Below are positions 13,801-22,947 of a stretch of 64,000 bases of DNA, piece after piece. Positions within the stretch are counted from its first letter, which is position 1. The number at the start of each line of letters is the position of its first letter. A program made the position numbers and the translations under genes. The notes below the pieces were generated by a model. It was not told the origin of the DNA. It made no database searches and was given only the letters and a program-made list of their open reading frames with translations. The stretch comes from Chondrosia reniformis (lineage: Eukaryota > Porifera > Demospongiae > Chondrillida > Chondrillidae), in the NCBI GenBank assembly GCA_947172415.1, contig OX359196.1, positions 1,056,501-1,120,500 of the forward strand. Direction: 5' to 3'.

Positions 13801-15972
13801 AGATGAGCTGAGAGGACAAGGATATGATCTGCCCAATGTCCCATAGGGCAAGTTGAGAGGAGGAGGAGGAGGAGGAGGAGGGGGGGGGGGGAGGAGGTGT
13901 GTGTGTGTGTGTGTGTGTGCGTGCATGTGTGAGCAGACCCAAGTGTACTAACCTCTATGTCTGCCACCTTGAGGTTCGGGTGCCTTCGCTGTGCTTTTGG
14001 CCCAAAGGTATGGTCAAACGGCTCAGTGTCGAGAACATGCACCCTAGCATTCTGGAATTGATAAAAATTACAACAACATAAACTACATTAACACTTGCAA
14101 CACACATGGGTGCAAGTGCAGCTGGTATTCAGTCAGATAACAATCATAACACACCATATTTCAATATGCTACATCTGCTGTAGAGTAAAAGTCCTATAGA
14201 GAACATGCACAAACTATAGAAATTCCAATAAAAGTAAAGATTGACAATTTTTAACAGGAAGTAAAATATATTATAAACACTGTATACAATTAATTTAACA
14301 AGACAGATTCCCTCTTGAATTGACTCACTTTAGCTTGCTCGCTTAACAAAGAGATTGGCAATGTTGTATCCTTTAGCACAACCTATACATGTATATACGT
14401 ATACACATACATATATAAACGTATATAAACATACACATACATACACATACATACACATACATACACATATATACACATATATACACATATATACACATAC
14501 ATATATAAACATATATAAACATACACATACATACACATATATACACATATATACACATACATATACATATACTACATATGAGTGACTAGAATCACCTTAT
14601 AAGGGTCTTTCATGGCTTTGCCCATTTCTTCCTGAAAACTTTGCAGAGCTTGTTGAGTGATAACACGCGTATTACCTGAGTTCAATAGGTACAGTTATAA
14701 CTATGAAACTAACTGAAAATACGAGAGGTACAGTTGAGGTATACGAGAGGTACAGTTGAGGTATACAAGAGGTACAGTTGAGGTATACGAGAGGTACAGT
14801 TGAGGTATACAAGAGGTACAGTTGAGGTATACGAGAGGTACAGTTGAGGTATACGGGAGGTACAGTTGAGGTATACGAGAGGTACAGTTGAGGTACAGTT
14901 GAGGTATACGAGAGGTACAGTTGAGGTACAGTTGAGGTATACAAGAGGTACAGTTGAGGTATACAAGAGGTACAGTTGAGGTATACAAGAGGTACAGTTG
15001 AGGTATACAAGAGGTACAGTTGAGGTATACAAGAGGTACAGTTGAGGTACAGTTGAGGTATACAAGAGGTACAGTTGAGGTACAGTTGAGGTACAGTTGA
15101 GGTATACAAGAGGTACAGTTGAGGTATACGGGAGGTACAGTTGAGGTATACAAGAGGTACAGTTGAGGTATACAAGAGGTACAGTTGAGGTACAGTTGAG
15201 GTATAGTTGAGGTATACAAGAGATATATTATGCTTGTTAGCTAAATTGAAATAAATTGTTGTACAAAACTGAAAAGAGACACAACATACCAAACCACTTT
15301 TTATTCGGTTCGACTCGAGCTACATCACCAGGTGTTGCGCGAGTTTGAAAAGGAGCAGCCTTGATAATCTTACCCTGCCTATTTCTACAGTGATCCAACA
15401 CCAGATAAGGGTATGGAGAAGCAAACATTCAGGGATGTTTACATATAAAGCACATGAAATAGAAATCATCAAGATATTTCAACAAGAAACGACACTCCAG
15501 CGTGAGAATGCAAATCACAGCAATTGACTAGACTGGATACACAAGCGCTACAATACATAATAAATCGTTCGCTGTACTTAAAGAGCTCTAAATCAACAAC
15601 ATAAGAGGACGTAACAGACAGCGACATGAAGTGGCTTGGCTTCGCTTGTGACCTACCTGATAGCTTTCCCTCCAGACTTGTACATCTGTAGACGCTTGAT
15701 GGTAGCTTTGTCTCTCGCATTGTGAATCTTCTTTTTCCCCTTCAGCTCCCGATCTACAATAAGCAGACACAGTAGATCTTATTATACTTACGTAGGTAGG
15801 TATATAAGATCTATGGTAGAATTGTATAGTATTATAGACTAACTCCGTAGTCTAGCTAGCTAACTCTGGTCCTAGTGCCAATCTAAATAAATGTCATACG
15901 AGTGGCTGCAGACTGCAGCTGGTTGGTACCTGGGTTGGAGCTGCTGGCTGACTTCTTGATCGTTTTGGCCAT
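4836..15972 (-). CDS. GNL2: nucleolar GTP-binding protein 2 (NOG2/GNL2), 17 exons
   Basis: Circularly permuted YlqF/YawG-type GTPase that works in nucleolar 60S ribosome assembly. Exons, 5' to 3': 15930-15972, 15657-15753, 15290-15384, 14596-14675, 14329-14382, 13953-14051, 13183-13213, 12530-12584, 11827-11923, 10886-11014, 8986-9099, 8554-8579, 7830-7932, 7648-7752, 7278-7436, 6666-6755, 4836-6146. They sum to 2,688 nt (895 aa plus stop) with every junction in phase, and follow the human protein nearly end to end. G4 NKCD at about 250-253 comes before the P-loop GYPNVGKSS (about 312-320) and DCPG (about 356-359), the permuted order of the family. [13 protein letters not shown] closes the conserved part. 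The last exon (about 436 codons) is long, acidic and repeat-rich, then basic; it makes the protein longer than the roughly 730-residue vertebrate form. Start: ATG at 15972, followed by MAKTIKKSA. Confidence 0.96.
5700..5825 (-). repeat. coding repeat in the GNL2 acidic tail
   Basis: About nine copies of an 18-21 bp coding unit giving NRTGEED-type heptads or hexads ([35 protein letters not shown]). A second short coding repeat at 4975-5065 gives four ARSTFQEE-type octads. Both are in frame within the last GNL2 exon. Confidence 0.85.
6870..7060. repeat. interspersed repeat family B copy in GNL2 intron 15
   Basis: Shares GGAATTCCTAGA, TGTCTG..CA..TGGAG and CTCATCCAAAGCTCT with copies near 18360-18480, 41930-42070 and 52500-52610. 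Non-coding; candidate SINE. Confidence 0.6.
7141..7277 (-). repeat. tandem array of 5' splice-site sequences after GNL2 exon 15
   Basis: Read on the gene strand, exon 15 ends CACAAA and is followed by GTGAGTAAGAGACCCTTT repeated with small changes. At least five copies keep GTGAGTAAGA; two have decayed to GTGATTAAGA; one more GTGAGTAAAA lies further on. The 18-nt unit begins exactly at the splice donor. Confidence 0.9.
8091..8318 (-). repeat. 21-bp minisatellite in GNL2 intron 12
   Basis: About 11 units of CTAGCCTCCCCTAAAGATGGT (plus strand) with A/G and T/C variants. On the gene strand each unit holds CTTTAGGGGAGGCTAG, two AG-ending words resembling weak 3' splice sites. The open frames seen across it are products of the repeat, not genes. 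Confidence 0.9.
9520..9868 (-). repeat. 24-bp CA-rich minisatellite in GNL2 intron 10
   Basis: About 14 nearly perfect units of CACAAGTACACAAACACATA plus CATA. All six frames stay open, which creates spurious ORFs on both strands. Confidence 0.93.
10043..10866 (-). repeat. higher-order CA-rich minisatellite in GNL2 intron 10
   Basis: Built from ACACACCTGCACAAGTACAC and ACAAGTAC or TCAAGTAC submodules in units of about 34 and 44 bp. It begins about 20 nt inside the intron after the exon 10 donor. On the gene strand each unit includes TGTGCAGGTGTGTG, which resembles both an acceptor and a donor. Confidence 0.9.
12006..12236 (-). repeat. 18-bp G/C-strand-biased minisatellite in GNL2 intron 8
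   Basis: About 12-13 units of GGGGGAGGGGGGTTTCTT (plus strand). Every unit carries two G runs of five or more, so the plus strand is a strong G-quadruplex candidate; on the transcript it is C-rich. It lies about 80 nt upstream of the exon 9 acceptor. Confidence 0.93.
13262..13475 (-). repeat. 30-bp GT-rich minisatellite in GNL2 intron 6
   Basis: Units of GTGAGCATGTGTGAGTGTGT plus GAGCGTAAGT repeat about seven times next to the 3' splice site of exon 7. The antisense open frames here are repeat artefacts. Confidence 0.88.
13500..13846 (+). mobile_element. 3' fragment of a non-LTR retrotransposon in GNL2 intron 6
   Basis: On the plus strand (antisense to GNL2) one frame reads [19 protein letters not shown]; after a 1-nt shift the next reads [13 protein letters not shown], then [20 protein letters not shown], then a W...DR..W motif and a stop near 13846. 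The order LRWFGH - R.G.P..RW.D is the C-terminal tail typical of LINE-type reverse transcriptase polyproteins. It is 5'-truncated and frameshifted, so dead. It is followed by a GGA run and a GT run (13856-13920), perhaps the original 3' tail. Confidence 0.8.
14383..14578. repeat. ACATAT/ACATAC microsatellite cluster in GNL2 intron 4
   Basis: Imperfect (ATACAC)n and (ATATAA)n alternation starting 3' of exon 5's acceptor side; no coding content. Confidence 0.85.
14718..15225 (-). repeat. 22-bp minisatellite in GNL2 intron 3
   Basis: About 24 units of AGAGGTACAGTTGAGGTATAC (plus strand), some lacking the middle so that an 11-bp half unit repeats. On the gene strand the unit AACTGTACCTCTTGTATACC closely resembles the last bases of the intron before exon 4, AACTGTACCTATTGAACTCAG. 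Confidence 0.92.
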
Positions 15973-16383
15973 CTCTAACACGTGGGTATGTTGGATCCAC
16001 GTGACTATAGGGATTTTCCCATTTATATACTGGCCCTGCGGTTGGAAGATATTATGGTTAATGGGCTAATTGGATGCACCACATGAAACACGTCTTGAAA
16101 CTTTACATCCTGAACATGTGCCATATACCTCTCTATGGAGGTTTTCCACAGTTTACATAATTGTATGTATTGTATAAGTACAAAGAGAGTATTCACTATA
16201 CCAGTGCTTTGGAGGCCAATATATGAGAGTAACAGTATTAGTAGAAATAGAGGATTAACAATTGTGTATATAGCAGACCTCTGGTGCACATCTACGTATA
16301 TAAAATAGAACAATTGAAGATATGATCATAATAATAATTTGCTTCAAATTATTCAAGCTTGGCCCAAACTGGCTAAGTGAGTT
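15973..16383. promoter_or_regulatory. GNL2 5' flank and 3' flank of the CARD gene
   Basis: About 410 bp separate the GNL2 start codon (15972) from the stop of the next minus-strand gene (16384). The GNL2 promoter must lie here. No clear core motif was identified. Confidence 0.5.
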
Positions 16384-19173
16384 TCAGTCTAACTGTCTAC
16401 TAGAAATGTCACTCTTTAATCGACTGCTCAAACTCTTGTGGCCGAGCTGGTCAAGAACATGCAGGAGAGAACTCCAGGTGGCATCTGGAGTTAGCTCCAA
16501 CCACTTTGTAAAGACATTTGCACAGCGATCCACAACTCTGTTGTGGTCCCTTTCAATTTGGCTGACGAGATTAGGTGGCTCCAAGAGCATCTCTGCCAGG
16601 CCTTGCCAGAGAGAGGCGGCATGGGGAATGACATGCTTTCTCAGCTGTTTCATTGTTGGCCTGGAGTCAAGAGCTGTGAATGGAAGAGAAGAGATTGGTA
16701 CATTGTCATTAATCCGAAAGGCTGTGTGTGTTATAAAACAACAGTTTCAGCTGTAGCTCTGTCTCAATTGTAAGTTAGTGATTTTAGTGAATACCACTTC
16801 ACTAATTTAGTGCAGTAAATATTTTAGATTTGAATGATTTCTAAATTGTTTTATAAAGCACAATGATTTAAGACTATATTGCAGTACGTATATATCTATG
16901 CATATCTTTCTTAAATGTCTACCACATAATGTTAATATTACATAAGGGGATGTTAATATTACGTAAGGGGATGTTAATATTACGTAAGGGGAGGTGATGC
17001 ATACAAATCATACTTGCTGGTCCACTGGGCTCGTAGTCACTCTCTGGCACTGGGTTATCTATAACATATAACAGATAAGAGAACCACAAGTTTAGATTTC
17101 CAGAGAACCAACTAAACTCTAAAGCATTTCAATTGTTAAAGTCTCCTATAATAAGACTAACATTGAGTCCCTACAGAATGGCTCCTGCTGAATTGGGATC
17201 GTGAAGGATACAGTTGGACTATGTCTGTGAAGAATAGATAACAAGATGAATATCAGTTGGATTAAGAATTTCTTTTAATTACCTCAAACTTAACTTTTGA
17301 ATGTTTCATCTTTCAACTTTTTGAGCATTTTAGGATGATGGAGTTGGTTCAATGGATGTTTTGACCCCAAGGGTCTTTTTCAGCGACTTACTCTGACAAA
17401 CAATTAATCCAACTGCATCCTCAGAAGCTTAAAAAGTCAACAGATGAACATTCCAAAGATCAATTGAATAAGTACAAGTTTGGAAATTTCAAGAAAACGT
17501 ACAGGCAAACGTGCACACTACAACAATCACAACCACTGCTAGTGTAATCAGAGGATGATTTCGAACTTGCTCGATCATTTGATTGAAAACATTCAAAAGG
17601 ACATTCGCTATTGACTCTAAAAGAGAAAAAAGGAATAATTTAAACAGTGAAACAGTGAAAGGTGTCATTGTAAACTGCTTCTATATGCTATTAATGTATA
17701 TAATGGTGTTAAGAGACTTATATCCATGTTGGGTATGTAGTTGTTACCATTGGTTACGGTTTCTCCTTCGGATGGGTCAGAGTTTTGGATGGAGGATCCT
17801 TTTCTTCTCTGTACAAGTGTTCCTCCGACCACAATGGAGTCATTACTACTGATGTCTTCCTCTGGAATTGGGCTAGCAACTTCCTGTGAGACCTTTGGTG
17901 GAATGACCCTTGGCTCTTGCTGAATCTCCTTCATTGCTTCTAAATGACCAACCATACAAGATTTACATACGTACATTGAATTCACCACCTAGTACTCTCG
18001 AAAGGGTTCATCTTTCAATCTTTTTTGAGCATTAAAGAGGCAATTTTGGTTGAAGCTTCTTGTTGGACGTTTTAACCACAGTCTAAGACTCTTCTTCAAC
18101 AACTTATCAAAAGATGAACCCCTTCCAAGATAAGTTAGAAGAAATCCTATCACCAATCACCTCCTAGTCAGATTATACAAGATGATGTAACCTGACTATG
18201 AATAATAATTAGAAATAAGTAATTAAAATATGTAAATATAAAATTATATAATAAAAATATTTAAATAAATGTGGCCAGTGATTGATATAAAATGTTAAAA
18301 CATTTCCAAGAATTTAACATTACTGATTGACAAAAGATCAAGAAAAAAACAGAGATTCCCAGGGTCACTGATGAAGGGTAGAATTCCTAGAAACAGCTGT
18401 CTGTCCCAGTGGAGCAAAAGAAGAAAGAGAAAACTCCTGCATTCTCATCCCAAGCTCTCACCAGTTTTAGTTCCCTATAGAGTTTTTATTTATCCCAGAA
18501 TAGGCATAGCACGTAGGAAAATGGTGTATTAGATTATTCATTAAACACATGATTTCAAAAATATTGGGTAATGGCACATATAAGGAATGGATCACAAATA
18601 TTATGCAATAATGTATCCTCTGGGGTTAGTGTGGGTGCGGCTAGGGTTAGGGCTAGGTTAGGTTTATACTATATTATTGCATAATAATTTCGATCCATCC
18701 TTATATGTGCCATCTACCAAAATATTTTCCTATCTCATATAGGATAAGGCTATTATACCTTAATACCTCGAAGAACTAAACCTGATTAATTGTTTTTAAC
18801 GTAATGTGCATGAACCATATGATTAGTCAGGACACCCAGGTAGACTAGCAACTTTAGCTGATGGGTCCTTCATGTTGAAATATATCACTACTATTCTACC
18901 TTGAAGACTATCATACAGATGCGTCATTCCAGCTGTGTTCACGAGAATATTCTGAAAAGCATAAAAACCATCTCTACTTCCGTTCATCAGAAACTTCAGG
19001 AAGGCTTCGTTCTGCATAAAGCTGACCTTCTCCGACTTAATTTCTTCGTGCGCCTCGAAAGTTATGACTCCCTTGCTGAGTAGTTTGGGTCCAACAGAAT
19101 GATAGTGAAGCTGCTGACGAATATCATCGTAACAACTCTGTAGGGTGCGATATTCCAAATCCGTCGGCAACAT
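16384..19173 (-). CDS. CARD - transmembrane - death domain protein with alternative 3' ends
   Basis: Exons: 18900-19173, 17748-17939, 17503-17616 (or to stop at 17489), 17014-17058, 16384-16673; all junctions are phase 1. Long form 304 aa. Residues 1-91 look like a CARD (LLSKGVITFEAHEEI, then FLKFLMNGSRDGFYAFQNIL). A linker rich in P, E and S follows (exon 2). Exon 3 encodes a hydrophobic helix, PLITLAVVVIVVVCTFA. Exon 5 encodes a death-domain-like fold: LWQGLAEMLL, VVDRCANVFTKWL, DATWSSLLHVLDQL. If the donor GTACGT at 17502 is not used, exon 3 reads on for only four codons to TGA (17489), giving a 197-residue CARD protein whose last residues are the hydrophobic helix, i.e. a tail anchor. Likely an innate-immune or apoptosis adaptor; the function is inferred from domains only. 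Start: ATG at 19173, since the upstream in-frame codon is only TTG. Confidence 0.8.
16927..16995. repeat. 22-bp direct repeat x3 in the CARD gene's last intron
   Basis: Three copies of GATGTTAATATTACGTAAGGG differing at one base. Confidence 0.8.
17275..17465. repeat. interspersed repeat family A copy
   Basis: Holds the family landmarks CATCTTTCAACTTTTTGAGC, TTGACCCCAAGGGTCTTTTT and, near the end, AGATGAACATTCCAAAGATC, which is an inverted partner of the start. Lies in the intron next to the transmembrane exon of the CARD gene. A second copy lies at 18000-18130. Confidence 0.65.
18360..18480. repeat. interspersed repeat family B copy
   Basis: Matches 41930-42070 over CACTGATGAAGGGT.GAATTCC, AGCTGTCTGTCCCAGTGGAG and ..TTTTAGTT..CCTATAG. 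Lies in CARD gene intron 1. Confidence 0.7.
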
Positions 19174-19389
19174 TTTCAATTCTACAAAGACTACCAGTCA
19201 GAACTTAGATTAGGCCAGCACGGACCGGTGAAGAAACCTATAATACGAAGCCATTTTGTTCTATAACAGGAATCACCGGTTTTCCCCTGTTACATTACGT
19301 ATATGATATACTGCTTACTTTAATACAGTCTGTACGTACATTTACAAGAAACTTGATTGGTAGTGTGAAAATAAATACGCACGTATGTA

Positions 19390-21674
19390 CTATTCTGTTG
19401 TATGTCCTCTGTGTGTATGATTAGTACTAATTCCTAGTCCAGTCTTTCCTCGCTTTACATCAACTGGTATTGGATTGATGATGCCATTCTCTTGAAGTCC
19501 AAGGCCTTGCCACGGAACCCATCCCATGTTCAGTAGCATCTTGTGTCCAATATTATCTTCCTCCAATGGAATTGCAGTTTTTTCTTCCAGCCTTTCATTA
19601 CATGAAACTAAATGGAAATGTACAGGAATATAGTAATGGTAGGAGGAAAACAGTAGGGAGGGTGAAGATAGTAGGGAGAGGGTAGGAGAGAGAGGGTAGG
19701 AGAGAGGGGGTAGGGAGAGGGTGGGAGAGGGTAGTAGAGAGGGTAGAAGAGAGAGGGTGGGGAGGGAGAGTAGTAGGGCAAGGAAAGGCATACATGAAGA
19801 TAAGGATGAAAAGCCTTATCATACCAAATAGAAAAGTCAATTCTACCAATGTGACAGGAAAAACGTTTAACATATCAATAACCTATAAAATGCAATCTTT
19901 CAATTTCTACATACGTACACAATTACATGCAGTCCAAGAATATTACAGTAGACAGGTTTAACAATTCTATGTAATACAACTGTGACTGTGTTATCAGCTT
20001 ACTGGGTGGCCAAGGTCACCTCCACAAATTAGTAAACAATCCTTATTACACTACACCTACCAACTGCCCCCAGCATTGAACACATTTCAATCAGCTTTAC
20101 ATAGAGTGCGTACATCATACCCAGTCACACTCTGATACAAACAACACATTTCATATATCCACCTACGTATAGCCTTCAACTCTATTTATACGTACATTTA
20201 AACTCACTATCAACTACGAAATTGGGTTTTATTAATTATTACAAATTGTGTCTCAAAATACTAAAGATGAACCATTTCAAAGATATATAGTTTGAGGAAA
20301 TTCCTGTCATTTGGATTTTATTAATTTGTGACAAAGTAGACTCTATTCATGCATGTGATATGGTATGTGTATGTACTGACCTGGTGGGTTAGTTACATAG
20401 CCACTCAGCAGTTTGCTAACGGCTTCCTTTTCTGGTAGTTGAGTGTCTAGTGTTTTGGTGAGTAGAACTACTCCAAATTTGAGTGTAATGCCTCCATTTT
20501 GAACACAGTCTATGTGATACAATTCAGCTAACTTTGAGGCTAAATTACAGTTAACTCTAGTCATCAGCGGAAGAACCAATCTCTGCTCAGTTGACTGGCA
20601 GAACTTGACAATCTCTTCATTGACATCCTGAGGCGAGAAGCTAGAGGATCTTGTTTGTTGTGGTCTTCTAGAAATAGACTTTCTCGCAGCCACCTTTTTC
20701 TTTTCCCTCCTAAAAACCACCTTTCTTTTATCTCTTCCCATTCTCACCTCACTCACAGAGTCGGTAAACATTTTCCACGAGTCTTCTGTCATTACAGGTC
20801 GTAGGCCTTCAATAATGGTGTCCAAAGAAGATGGATCACTGCCATAAAATGTGTCATCTTCACTGCTGCAAACTCCATCTCTGTCCCACCAAACTTGTGA
20901 GGATGAGGTACAAGGTTCAAAACTGCTTTCTTCGTCATCTCCTTCCTGGCCCAGCTCGTCTGCAGTCTCACTCAGGTCACTTTCGCTGTCTCCATAGCAA
21001 CTGTCCATATAGATTGAGCTCGAATGGGGACCTACTGGAGTGAGAACTGGCGAATCTTCTTCCATATCTTCATCTAGCGTAGGTGTAGCAAAGTCGAGAT
21101 TTCTGGGCGTGTGCTCGCTGGTGTCTGTAAGGTCGCTACTACGAGGCTCTTCGTCGTTGTTGATAAGGTACTGTTGGATATCACTGGTGGAACTGATCAT
21201 GCGAGGAATGCTGCCATTACACTTCCTTCTGTTTGATCTCTTTGTACCGCACGAAGAGCCAATGGGATCGTAACGCTGTCTTCTCATTAAATAACTGCCT
21301 CCCTTTTGCGGCATACTCGTTCTCCGGCTGGAACTAGTTCCAGCTGAAATACAGTATTCCAACTTATCCATTTCTGTGAGCGATAAAGTCTTTCTTCGTT
21401 TTCCACGCTTCTGAAAGCGCTTTGTATTTCTCTTTCGCTGTGTCCTGCACTTGGAGAACCGTATTGGCGAACAAGGAGCTTCGCTGCAGCTGGATACAAG
21501 TGATTTGGAAATCTCAGCCGACTGGAGTAGGTCTGATTCATACGGATGGAAGTGAAATGAATGCAGTCTGCGACACACTTCTTTGTCTAAATCTTCCGAG
21601 GTACCGTCCAACTCCCTGACACCCCTTCGCTTTCCCTTGCTGACTGATTTGACGTTACTCGTTTTTGTACTCAT
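19390..21674 (-). CDS. R3H and G-patch protein, GPATCH2-like
   Basis: Two exons, 20381-21674 and 19390-19607, phase 1, giving 503 aa (human GPATCH2 is about 528). The N-terminal half is basic and S-rich, with an acidic S/D/E block in the middle (about 190-270). An R3H-like segment follows (about 370-432: LPLMTRVNCNLASKLAELYH). The second exon carries a G-patch: MLLNMGWVPWQGLGLQENG, then PIPVDVKRGKTGLG. R3H followed by a C-terminal G-patch is the layout of GPATCH2 and yeast Sqs1, cofactors of the DEAH helicase Prp43/DHX15 in splicing and ribosome biogenesis. Start: ATG at 21674; the in-frame codon upstream is TTG. GPATCH2L is an alternative assignment. Confidence 0.82.
19640..19780. repeat. 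polypurine GGTAGGAGAGAGAGG array
   Basis: Irregular GGGTAGGAGAGAG units in the single GPATCH2-like intron; C/T-rich on the transcript, close upstream of the exon 2 acceptor. Confidence 0.85.
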
Positions 21675-22947
21675 AGTGTACACAAAAGAGGATATTGTTG
21701 ATTGCAAAAGTGGGCGTTACTCGGGCTTAATCCGAGCATCCGGTAGACTCGCTACTTCCGTTTCACCATTGGCCCAAATCAAAGCATGCATAACTGCAAT
21801 TTAAAAGGGCTAGAAAAAAAGCAATTACCATCTATACCTTAAAGCTAATACCTATGTAGCTATAAAGCTAATACCTATGTAGCTATAAAGCTAATACCTA
21901 TGTAGCTATGCTCCCCCTTAAAGCTAAAAGTACTCCATACCTGAGGTATGATTGTCACAGCAACACTTTGATTAGGCTAGCTATCCTCTTTTTAATGATA
22001 GTTACTCATAAGAAAACTATACTACAGATTAATCTAATGTCAAGCTGAAATGTGTGACTAAAATCAGCCAAATGTATAAGATCGGACTTTTTGGAATTCA
22101 AATTCATTCAAGATCTAACTTTACTCTTCACCTTCCAGGCTACACCAGCTTATCCTCTGTCATCTCTTTAATTACTTTGCTCATATAATGATAGCTACTC
22201 ATGTAAAATTCATGCTCAATGATCCATGTATCTATAATGAACAAGCTGACCATCAGCAACTCAGCCCATTTCCGGTGGGAGGAGTCTCCTAAACCAATTG
22301 GTCATTGATCACCATGCATCCACCTCTTAGTAAGCAGTGAAGATTGCAAATAATAATAATAATGATTTTTATTAATGTGACATGCTAATCTGAAAAAAAG
22401 ATCAGTCAGAAATAGCCCAACCCATGGTGGGTTTACAAGTCACTAGCAGGGGGTATACATTTATAATATAACATGAGCCTTGAGATTCATAATTCATACA
22501 GTGTCTATAGTGTCTTGTTTTAATAGCTGTGTAAAGTACGTAGGAAAACAAAGCCTTCACTGAAACTTGAGCTGTTTTAACTGTTATGTACGTATGTAGG
22601 TCGGGAGATAGTGCATATGGTATAATATATATATACAACAATACTGTCATTAATTCTGTTTGCATACATTGAACTCAGTTTAAAATGTTTATGTTAACAA
22701 CTCAAGTACATATTGAGAGCTGTGTATATATCAATAACACCAATGCAGAAAACTTTCATAGTAAGTTAGGACAATAGGAGATGACTTAGTAAAATTTTAA
22801 AGAGTAACACTTCTGCGTAGCATAATTAGAAGAAATTAATTTAATTTGAGGGTTTTACGCTACTGAAACCTTCACGCGGATTGTAATATATACAGGCAGA
22901 GAGCAATTATTCTATCATTGTGGTTGCTTATATCAAACGCAGGCACA
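21675..22947. promoter_or_regulatory. divergent intergenic region, GPATCH2-like / NDUFAF3
   Basis: About 1.27 kb between two head-to-head start codons. It holds three tandem copies of AAAGCTAATACCTATGTAGC (21837-21910). A CACAATGGCGGCTGC context (YY1-like ATGGCGGC) overlaps the NDUFAF3 start. No exon was seen. Confidence 0.55.

Noticed and set aside
14672-15292. 206-codon [11 protein letters not shown]-type frame
   Set aside because: Artefact of the 22-bp minisatellite in GNL2 intron 3.
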